Positions 9,801-17,378 of a stretch of 32,069 nt of DNA are shown piece by piece. Location of the stretch: NCBI GenBank assembly GCA_903831845.1, contig CAIKZJ010000134.1, positions 1 through 32,069 on the forward strand, given 5' to 3'. Positions within the stretch are counted from its first letter, which is position 1, and each line of letters opens with the position of its first letter. The position numbers and the translations under genes were made by a program. The DNA comes from an uncultured Ignavibacteriota bacterium. GTDB lineage: Bacteria; Bacteroidota; Ignavibacteria; Tepidaquicellales; Tepidaquicellaceae. The notes under the pieces were generated by a model, which had not been told where the DNA came from, did no database searches, and saw nothing but the letters and a program-made list of their open reading frames with translations.

Positions 9801-10570
9801 TTTTCAAGATACTATCCGTTGCGAGGGACATAACGCTGCGAAAGAAAGCTGAAGAAGACATTAAGAACGCTTATGAAAAGGAAAAGAATCTCAATGAACT
9901 GAAATCCTCGTTCATAAGCACGGCGTCACACGAATTCAGAACTCCGCTTGCTTCGATACTTTCCTCGACCGAACTGCTTGAATATTACGGTTCGTCCTGG
10001 ACCGAGGAAAAAAGGGGGCATCATCTGAGGAAAATAAAGACTTCTGTCAGCAACATGACCATGATGCTAAACAACATACTTTCCTTCAGCAAGGCGGAAG
10101 CCGGTAAAATCACTTTTAACAGAATCCCTTTGAATCCTGACGAATTATGCAGAAACATTATTACCGATTTCGAAGAAAGAAACCTCAACAGGTTCAAGGT
10201 GGCTTATAAGTACAAATATAACGACAACGCATTCGAACTTGACCAGAAACTAATTACACAGGCGATTAACAATCTTCTTGACAATGCCGGGAAATTCTCG
10301 AAGGATAAGAGCACGATACGCGTGAGCGTCGAAGGCGGAAACGGCGTGATAAAGTTCGAAATCGCCGATGAGGGAATCGGAATAGAAGAATCGGACAGGG
10401 AAAAACTTTTCGAAGCTTTTTACAGGGGCGCAAACGCGCAATTGATTCCGGGGACCGGTATAGGGCTGTCGCTCGTAAAGGAGGTCGCGGAAATGCACGA
10501 CGGAACAATAAGTTTCAGAAAGAATAATCCAAAAGGCACAATATTCACGCTCGAATTAAGAAACAAATAA
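6851..10570 (+). CDS. Multi-PAS/GAF sensor histidine kinase
   Basis: HisKA [22 protein letters not shown]; HATPase [31 protein letters not shown]; several PAS (e.g. [24 protein letters not shown]) and two GAF-like stretches. ORF track starts at TTG 6821; ATG at 6851 likely. Confidence 0.93.
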   Translation: [1239 protein letters not shown]

Positions 10571-10576
10571 CTATAG

Positions 10577-11656
10577 ATGGGGAAAAAAATACTTGTTATA
10601 GAAGATGATCCGGGTGTAAGGGAAAATATATCGGAAATCCTTACGGAAGAAGGATACAGGGTCCTTCAGGCGGAAAACGGAAAATCGGGTTATCAAGCCG
10701 CGGTTCACAACCTTCCGGATATAATAATTTGCGACATATTAATGCCGGAAATGAACGGATACGAAGTTATTCATTACCTTAAGCAAAATCCGCTTACGGC
10801 GGAAATTCCTTTTCTTTTTCTTTCGGCCAAAGCCGATCTTGTCGACATAAGGAAAGGTATGGGCACCGGTGCGGACGATTACTTAACGAAGCCGTTTTCA
10901 ATAAAGGACCTCCTGAACTCTGTAAGCCTGAGGATGGAGAAATACGAACACAACAACAGCCGTCTGAAGGACCTTACGCGCAGTCTTGAAACTTCTCTTC
11001 CGCACGAATTGCGTACGCCGCTCACGGGAATACTCGGATTTTCAAGGCTTATGGCGGACAAGCCGCAGAGTTATTCCTATTTGGAGATAAAGGAATTCTC
11101 GGAGGGTATATATGCGTCCGGCAAAAGGCTTCACAGGCTGATTGAAAATTTTCTCTATGTGGCAAGGCTGGAACTGATTTCGGCAAATCCCGATAAACTT
11201 GTGAAGCTCGGAAACGAGCGCGTAAGCAAGATAGCCGGAATTCTCAATCAGTCCGCTGCGGAAAAGGCGAAACACTACGACAGGATAAGGGATCTGAGTG
11301 TCAGCGCGGAGGATTTCGAAGTAATAATGTCGCTTGAATCATTCATAAAACTGACCGACGAAATACTGGACAATGCATTCAAGTTTTCGATAAAAGGAAA
11401 TAAAGTTAAAATAAAAACAAAGGAAAGCGGCAGATTCGTGATCATATCAGTATCCAACGAAGGAAGCAAAATGACAAAGAAACAGATTATGAACATAATG
11501 CCTCACATGCAGTTCGAGCGCAAGTTCAGGGAACAGCAGGGTTCCGGATTAGGGCTTTCAATTGCGGTAAAAATAGCGGAACTTTACGGAGGCAAAATCA
11601 TTATAGGGAGCGACGATATTAAAATAAACTTTGACATATATTTATTAAAATCTTAA
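10577..11656 (+). CDS. Response regulator-histidine kinase hybrid (REC-HisKA-HATPase)
   Basis: REC: VIEDDPG, CDILMPEMNGYEV, LSAKAD, LTKPFS; LPHELRTPLTGILGF; DEILDNAFKFS; GSGLGLSIAVKIAE. Confidence 0.9.
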   Translation: MGKKILVIEDDPGVRENISEILTEEGYRVLQAENGKSGYQAAVHNLPDIIICDILMPEMNGYEVIHYLKQNPLTAEIPFLFLSAKADLVDIRKGMGTGADDYLTKPFSIKDLLNSVSLRMEKYEHNNSRLKDLTRSLETSLPHELRTPLTGILGFSRLMADKPQSYSYLEIKEFSEGIYASGKRLHRLIENFLYVARLELISANPDKLVKLGNERVSKIAGILNQSAAEKAKHYDRIRDLSVSAEDFEVIMSLESFIKLTDEILDNAFKFSIKGNKVKIKTKESGRFVIISVSNEGSKMTKKQIMNIMPHMQFERKFREQQGSGLGLSIAVKIAELYGGKIIIGSDDIKINFDIYLLKS

Positions 11657-11664
11657 ATTTGATT

Positions 11665-12492
11665 ATGCCAAAAAACATTTTACTCGTTGAAGACGACGAA
11701 TCATTAAGGGAGAACATAGCCCTGATCCTTGAAAGCGAGGGATACAAGGTGACAAAAGTAATCGACGGGCTTTCCGCGGTTAAAGAGATTGAGAACGCCC
11801 GGTACGACCTTATACTTTGCGATATAATGATACCGAATTTTGACGGATACGAGGTCCTGTCCAGAATAAGAAAGATTACCAGGAAATACCCTCCGCCTTT
11901 TATATTCCTCACAGCAAAAACAGAAAGGCAGGATATGCGCAAGGGAATGGAACTGGGCGCAGATGATTACATCACGAAGCCTTTTACACGGGATGAGATA
12001 CTGAACGCCATAGACATACAATTTCATAAAAGAGAAAGTCTTGCCGGCAAACAGAAAGCAGAAAAAGAGCTTATAGAAGAGCTGAAGAACAAAATACAGC
12101 AGGAAGAATCTTCTAAGATACTGAAACTTGACGACAGGAAGCAAAACCTGAAATACGAAGAGAACATATTTCTTTCCGACCACAGCAAGTCCGATTTCAT
12201 AAAAATCAGCAGCATACTTTATCTTGCCGCTTCGAAGGATTACACAAAAGTATACACAAAAGACAACAAGACCTACACGATACGCAAACCTCTCAAGGCA
12301 TGGGAAAACAGGCTTCCCAAAGAGCATTTCATGAGAATACACCGCTCGACGATAATAAACACCGAATACATAGAGAAAGTGGAAAGGTGGTTTAATTATT
12401 CTCACCGCGTTTTTCTGAAGGAGGTAAAAGACTTCTTCGTGATCAGCCAGCGCTACAGCAGGAAATTCAGGAAGAGCATAACAAAGCTGTAA
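11665..12492 (+). CDS. Response regulator with LytTR DNA-binding domain
   Basis: REC: LVEDDES, CDIMIPNFDGYEV, LTAKTE, ITKPFT; C-terminus ILYLAASKDYTKVYTKDNKTYTIRKPLKAWENRLPKEHFMRIHRSTIINTEYIEKV. Confidence 0.92.
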   Translation: MPKNILLVEDDESLRENIALILESEGYKVTKVIDGLSAVKEIENARYDLILCDIMIPNFDGYEVLSRIRKITRKYPPPFIFLTAKTERQDMRKGMELGADDYITKPFTRDEILNAIDIQFHKRESLAGKQKAEKELIEELKNKIQQEESSKILKLDDRKQNLKYEENIFLSDHSKSDFIKISSILYLAASKDYTKVYTKDNKTYTIRKPLKAWENRLPKEHFMRIHRSTIINTEYIEKVERWFNYSHRVFLKEVKDFFVISQRYSRKFRKSITKL

Positions 12493-12530
12493 AACTTTTC
12501 TTGGAACAAGGAAAAAACGTACTTATATCT

Positions 12531-12559
12531 CTCGTTCCAAAGTCCTCTTTGGGAACGAG
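12531..12559. repeat. REP-like palindrome CTCGTTCC...GGAACGAG
   Basis: CTCGTTCCaaagtcctctttgGGAACGAG read directly; additional AAAG/CTTT pairing in the loop. Confidence 0.75.
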
Positions 12560-12631
12560 TCGTATATAGTGAACCTTGGTATTAGGGATGAAACTAAGTA
12601 ACAATGCTTGAAATTCATCGATTGAGGGCAT

Positions 12632-12664
12632 AAAAAAATGCCGTCTCTCAACGGCATTTTTTAA
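12632..12664. terminator. Bidirectional intrinsic terminator
   Basis: AAAAAAATGCCGT-ctctca-ACGGCATTTTTT. Confidence 0.88.
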
Positions 12665-12728
12665 ACCTAATTATGGGGTCATAATCAGATTTATAGGGTA
12701 TTTGGCTATGAAAAAACTATCTCACTTC

Positions 12729-12926
12729 TCAGATTAAAACCGCTCCAAGGAACACAACGGCCGAGACTAACAGTGCCAGGGATACAAGCGCAGTGATCAG
12801 CACTCCTCTGCTGTCGTGTGCTACAAAATGACAGTTCTGGTAGTGGCTGCATTCACAGCATTTTTCGTTTCCTGTTTCAAGACATTCTACTACTATTAAT
12901 TTTTCGTCTACGCAGATTGTTTTCAT
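12729..12926 (-). CDS. Small Cys/His-rich tail-anchored membrane protein (65 aa)
   Basis: MKTICVDEKLIVVECLETGNEKCCECSHYQNCHFVAHDSRGVLITALVSLALLVSAVVFLGAVLI; GGTGGAG upstream of ATG at 12926; C-terminal TM. Confidence 0.65.
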   Translation of the reverse strand: MKTICVDEKLIVVECLETGNEKCCECSHYQNCHFVAHDSRGVLITALVSLALLVSAVVFLGAVLI

Positions 12927-12963
12927 GTTTCTTAACTCCACCCGATAGTCCCGTATACTTATC

Positions 12964-13049
12964 AAAAAAAGGGCTGAGAAAAATTCCCCTATTATGGTCG
13001 AGAAGAACAGTCTTCAAAGCAGTTATGCATTTGTTTGTTTCCTCAGCCC
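12964..13049 (-). ncRNA. Putative structured leader or small RNA ending in a terminator (about 86 nt)
   Basis: Minus strand GGGCTGAG ... GAAGA-CTGT-TCTTC ... CTCAGCCC TTTTTTT; perfect 8-bp closing stem, then T7, about 37 nt before the 65-aa ORF. Confidence 0.5.
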
Positions 13050-13456
13050 GTGAAATGAATACTTCACATGCAAATTAAAAAGATTCTTTCGGCAAATGAA
13101 TAAAAATGAGACTTACGACAATATTTTGTGACGAGCGACGAATTGACGCGACGAACGAATACCGTTTTATTTTCCTGCGTTAAAAACGGGGTTCCGGATA
13201 AAGCTCTCGGACTTAAAACTCCGCCCAAAAGAGGGTTTGTCTGTATTTAAGGGGTATTCCGCGGGTACATGAAATTCTGCCGCCCCTCTTTCCGGCTCGC
13301 AGCGGTCGTTTTCAAACCTTGGGAGCCTGAAAAGCCTTACGTATAGAGCCGGGCTTTTGAATTTTCAATCCGGCATTAATGATTTACCGGTCTTTCGGCA
13401 TAAACCTGTAATTATATTGATGTTTATATTGTTATATGTACAGACACCGAATCGGA

Positions 13457-13487
13457 TTGTTAGGGTCTGCGATGTTTATTATATTTG
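13457..13487 (+). promoter_or_regulatory. Candidate Bacteroidota-type promoter (TTG-N20-TATATTTG)
   Basis: TTG at 13457-13459 and TATATTTG at 13480-13487, matching the TTG / TAnnTTTG consensus. Confidence 0.5.
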
Positions 13488-13495
13488 TATTGCAG

Positions 13496-13531
13496 GATAT
13501 GTCTTGTAATTCGGGGGCATATCTTTTTTTT
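13496..13531 (+). terminator. Intrinsic terminator/attenuator in the heme operon leader
   Basis: GATATGTC...GGCATATC stem followed by TTTTTTTT, 55 bp upstream of the first ORF. Confidence 0.65.
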
Positions 13532-13585
13532 GTAGGCATTCAATTTTTAAATATAAAAATATAACTGGTATCCCTGATTAACATA

Positions 13586-14401
13586 GTGAGCATCCTGATG
13601 CTGCATTTTTATTTTGCGGGCATCATAGTATACGGCTACACGTTCTGGAAAAAAACGAGCGACAAGCCGCGACGGCTGGAGATTGTCAAAAAGATAATTC
13701 TGGTATCGCTTGTCGTGCTCAACCTGCTTTATTTTATTTTCCGGATAAGCGCATACGGCCACGCTCCCATAACGACAATGTTCGAGATAATGTCGCTTAT
13801 GTCGTTCGGCATAGTGCTTACTTATTTGTACATCGAGCTGAAAACAAAAGAGACTGATACGGGGTTTTTCATACTCGTTATCGCGGGACTGCTCGAGGTT
13901 ATATCTTTTTCGTTCATAGAAGAACTTAAAGAGATAAATCCTGTTCTTAAAACATGGGTTCTCGGGATTCACGTATCCGCGGCAATAATAGGTTACTCGG
14001 GAATAATACTTTCCGGCATATACGGATTTCTATATCTCCGCCTGTACAGGAAAATCAAGAAAAACCAGGTTGATTCATTCTTCAAGAAACTGCCGTCGCT
14101 GAAACTCCTGAGCTCGCTCACGAGGTCCGCAATATCGTTCGGTTTCATATTCTTCACGTTTACAATAGTCCAGGGATTTGTATGGCTGCCGAAGGCTATA
14201 GACAATTTTTCTTACCTCGATCCTAAGCTTATTTCATCAACGATAATATGGCTGCTTTATCTGGGCGGTTACATAGGGATAATCACGAAAAGGTTTAAGA
14301 TAAACACTTTAATGAAGCTCGCCTTCGCGGGTTCTGTGTTTTCCGTGCTTTCGATGATGTTCGTAAATATTTTTCTGAAAAGTTTCCATAACTTCTATTG
14401 A
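13586..14401 (+). CDS. CcsA/HemX-like cytochrome c assembly membrane protein
   Basis: Multiple TM segments; RISAYGHAPITTMFEIMSLMSFGIVLTYLYIELK; directly upstream of hemA; GTG start. Confidence 0.75.
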   Translation: MSILMLHFYFAGIIVYGYTFWKKTSDKPRRLEIVKKIILVSLVVLNLLYFIFRISAYGHAPITTMFEIMSLMSFGIVLTYLYIELKTKETDTGFFILVIAGLLEVISFSFIEELKEINPVLKTWVLGIHVSAAIIGYSGIILSGIYGFLYLRLYRKIKKNQVDSFFKKLPSLKLLSSLTRSAISFGFIFFTFTIVQGFVWLPKAIDNFSYLDPKLISSTIIWLLYLGGYIGIITKRFKINTLMKLAFAGSVFSVLSMMFVNIFLKSFHNFY

Positions 14402-14402
14402 T

Positions 14403-15692
14403 ATGAGCGGCGGCACGGAACATCCTTTCATATTTTCTGTCGGGGTCAATCACCGCTCATCTCCTCTTGAAGTGAGGGAGCGGTTAAGCGTGAGCAATTC
14501 CGAGCTTCCCGACGTACTTAACAAATTCAAGGGTATACTCGACGAATGCATGATTCTTTCAACGTGCAACCGCACGGAAATTTACTGCGTAGCTGACCGC
14601 GAGAAATTCGACAAAGAGCTTGTAAAGAAAACGATAATAGATTTCAAGAACGCGGGGGATATAACGAAATCGGAGCATTTCTTTGAATACGCCACCTGCG
14701 GAGCCGCGAATCATCTTTTCAAGGTCGCAACGAGCATCGATTCGCTTATCGTGGGCGACGTGCAGATAATGCACCAGCTGAAAGAATCGTTTCAGATCGC
14801 CCAGCACAACAAATCGACAGGCAAACTTCTGAACATGCTCTGCCAGAAAGCGCTGCACACGGGTAAAAGGGTGAGACACGAAACGACTCTTTACGAAGGC
14901 GCGTTTTCTGTAAGTTTCGCTTCCGTCGAGCTTGCTCTTAAGATTTTCGGAAGCCTTGAAGACAAGACCGTCATGGTGATCGGCGCCGGAGAAACGGCGG
15001 AACTTACAGCCAAGAACCTTATTCGCAAAGACGTCAAGAAGATAATTGTCACGAACAGAACCAGGGAAAACGCCGAAAAGATGCTTGACGACCTTAACAA
15101 GGTACATAAGTTTGAATCGGAAGTTGTCGATTTCGCGGATTTCAAGTCGAGGATACCGGAAGCTGATATCATAATAAGTTCGACAGGTTCCAAGGATTAC
15201 GTCCTTTTATACAACGACATGAAAAAGATCATTTCAGACAGAATGGACTTGCCGATGCTTATAATCGACATCGCAATACCGCGCGACATCGACCCGAAAA
15301 TTGATACGCTGGACAACGTATTCCTCAAGAACATAGACGATCTTGAAGACATAGTGAATTCCGATTACGAAAAGAGAATGAAAATAATTCCCGAGGTCAG
15401 GGAAATAATCAGCCAGGAACTTCTTGAGTTTCTCGTATGGTATTATTCAATCCCTTTCCTGCCCGCGATTCAGCACATTCTGAAGAATTCGGTCAACGGA
15501 AACGCGGCGAAACACAGGATTATACGCCTGAGGGAAAACCTCGCGCACAATATTTCGACTGTGCACAAGGCGCTGATGGAAAACGAAGATTCGTTCACAT
15601 CGGACGAAATAAGCAGTCATAACCGGCTGATGGAAAGACTAAACAAAATTCAAAACGACGTATTAACGCACGGAGACATAATTGAAGATTAA
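14403..15692 (+). CDS. hemA: Glutamyl-tRNA reductase
   Basis: GVNHRSSPLEVRERL, LSTCNRTEIY, VIGAGETAELTAKNL. Confidence 0.96.
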   Translation: MSGGTEHPFIFSVGVNHRSSPLEVRERLSVSNSELPDVLNKFKGILDECMILSTCNRTEIYCVADREKFDKELVKKTIIDFKNAGDITKSEHFFEYATCGAANHLFKVATSIDSLIVGDVQIMHQLKESFQIAQHNKSTGKLLNMLCQKALHTGKRVRHETTLYEGAFSVSFASVELALKIFGSLEDKTVMVIGAGETAELTAKNLIRKDVKKIIVTNRTRENAEKMLDDLNKVHKFESEVVDFADFKSRIPEADIIISSTGSKDYVLLYNDMKKIISDRMDLPMLIIDIAIPRDIDPKIDTLDNVFLKNIDDLEDIVNSDYEKRMKIIPEVREIISQELLEFLVWYYSIPFLPAIQHILKNSVNGNAAKHRIIRLRENLAHNISTVHKALMENEDSFTSDEISSHNRLMERLNKIQNDVLTHGDIIED

Positions 15693-16605
15693 AGCAGGAA
15701 CAAGAGGAAGCGAGCTCGCGCTCTGGCAGACAAACTGGGTATGCAGCAGATTAAAAGAGCTGCATCCGGGAATTGAGATCGAGATAAAGATAATAAAGAC
15801 GCAGGGCGACAAGATACTTGACATATCGCTGTCGAAAATCGGCGACAAGGGATTATTCACGAAAGCGATAGAGGACGCGCTGCTGAACGGTGAAATCGAT
15901 TTCGCCGTGCACAGTCTGAAGGACCTGCCGACATCGCTGCCCGAAGGACTCTGCATCGCGGCGGTTCCGGAAAGAGAGGCAAGGCAGGACGCTTTCATTT
16001 CGAACAAATATGATTCTTTGAAGGACCTTCCCGCAGGCGCGAAAGTAGCCACAGGAAGCCTTCGGAGGAAATGCCAGCTTCTGCACATGAACCCGGGGCT
16101 TGAAATCATAGATATCAGGGGAAACGTAAACACCAGGCTGAAAAAATTTGAAGAGAACGGGTACGACGGCCTCATACTCGCATACGCGGGTCTGAAGCGG
16201 CTCGGACTCGCACACTACGTTAAAGAGGTAATCGGAGAAGATATAATGCTTCCGGCCGTAAGCCAGGGAGCGCTTGCCATAGAAGCGAGAACGGAAGACA
16301 AAACAACCCTGGAGGTTTTCAGACCGCTTAACCACGACGACACAAGAATGTGCGTCGAAGCCGAGCGGGCTTTCCTTCACGCGCTTGAGGGCGGATGCCA
16401 GATACCCATTGGAGTTTTCACGAATGCCGAAAACGGAATGATAAATATAAAAGGTATGGTGGGAAGCATCGACGGCAGTGAAGTGATAAAAGCCGAACTC
16501 ACAGCCGGTCTGAACGAACCGGTTAAGGCGGGCGAAGATCTGGGCAAAATAATCCTTGAGAAAGGCGGCAAGAAAATTCTTGACGATATCCGCAAAGGAA
16601 TCTGA
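15682..16605 (+). CDS. hemC: Hydroxymethylbilane synthase
   Basis: AGTRGSELALWQTNWV, DFAVHSLKDLPT, GGCQIPIGVF; TTG start overlapping hemA end. Confidence 0.96.
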   Translation: MKIKAGTRGSELALWQTNWVCSRLKELHPGIEIEIKIIKTQGDKILDISLSKIGDKGLFTKAIEDALLNGEIDFAVHSLKDLPTSLPEGLCIAAVPEREARQDAFISNKYDSLKDLPAGAKVATGSLRRKCQLLHMNPGLEIIDIRGNVNTRLKKFEENGYDGLILAYAGLKRLGLAHYVKEVIGEDIMLPAVSQGALAIEARTEDKTTLEVFRPLNHDDTRMCVEAERAFLHALEGGCQIPIGVFTNAENGMINIKGMVGSIDGSEVIKAELTAGLNEPVKAGEDLGKIILEKGGKKILDDIRKGI

Positions 16606-16646
16606 TACTTCAGCATAACTCCGGACGGAACACCGGTAACAGACAA

Positions 16647-17378
16647 ATGAAAAAAATAATCCTTAATACAAGGCCTTCGGGCGGCGGCGATGAATTCGAA
16701 AGCATTCTCGGGAAAAACAATTTTAAGGTTGTAAATTTTCCGACGATTGAAATCGCGCCAGTTGAGGATTTTTCGGAAACCAACGAAAGACTTGAAAAGA
16801 TAAACGATTACGACGGCCTTATCTTCACGAGCGGGAATGCAGTAAAGATTTTTCTCGGTAGAGCGGCCGAAAAAGGCATAAAGATAAACTGTGCAATTTA
16901 CGCGGTCGGGGAAAAGACAAAAGCCCTTATTGAAAAAGCAGGTTACGAGTGCGAAGCAGTGCCCGTGAAAACAGATTCAGAAGGTCTGGCCGCAATGCTG
17001 ACCGGAAAGAACAGGAACGGGAAGTACCTTTTCCCGAAAGGAAAATCGGGGATGAACAGGATTCCGGATTCACTGCCTTACGTCGACGGAATAATTGTAT
17101 ATGAGACGCTGCTGCCCCGAAACAAAGAAGGAATTGACGAGGTAAGAAACATGCTGAACAGGAAAGAGGTTGACTGTATTGTTTTCTTCAGTCCGTCGGC
17201 CGTAAAAAACTTCTTCGTGTTCTTTGAACGCTTTGAGCAAAGAAATACGGCAGTTGCGGTAATCGGGGAGACGACAAAGAAGAAGGCGGAATCCCTGGGA
17301 CTGACTGCAGGAATAATGCCTGAAAAATATTCATCGGAAGAATTAGCAAACGAAATTATAAAATATTTTAATGAGTGA
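16647..17378 (+). CDS. hemD: Uroporphyrinogen-III synthase
   Basis: Divergent HemD pattern (YDGLIFTSGNAVKIFL, AVGEKTKALIEKAGY, VFFSPSAVKNFF, AVIGETTKKKAESLG) between hemC and hemE. Confidence 0.88.
   Translation: MKKIILNTRPSGGGDEFESILGKNNFKVVNFPTIEIAPVEDFSETNERLEKINDYDGLIFTSGNAVKIFLGRAAEKGIKINCAIYAVGEKTKALIEKAGYECEAVPVKTDSEGLAAMLTGKNRNGKYLFPKGKSGMNRIPDSLPYVDGIIVYETLLPRNKEGIDEVRNMLNRKEVDCIVFFSPSAVKNFFVFFERFEQRNTAVAVIGETTKKKAESLGLTAGIMPEKYSSEELANEIIKYFNE

Noticed and set aside
11704-12405. 233-aa minus-strand ORF inside the LytTR regulator gene
   Set aside because: Antisense shadow of a strongly supported CDS; composition is an artefact of the complementary frame.
12971-13049. SRP (4.5S/ffs) RNA on the plus strand, because of GGTCGA...AAAGCAG around a hairpin
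   Set aside because: Apical stem is 5 bp with an ACAG loop rather than the 3-bp GGAA/GNRA arrangement, and the plus strand lacks a terminator; the T-tract lies on the minus-strand side. A covariance search would settle it.
12971-13049. TPP riboswitch, because of the GGGCTGAG sequence
   Set aside because: No CUGAGA...ACCC...GAACCUGAUCUGGAUAAUGC-like core is present on either strand.
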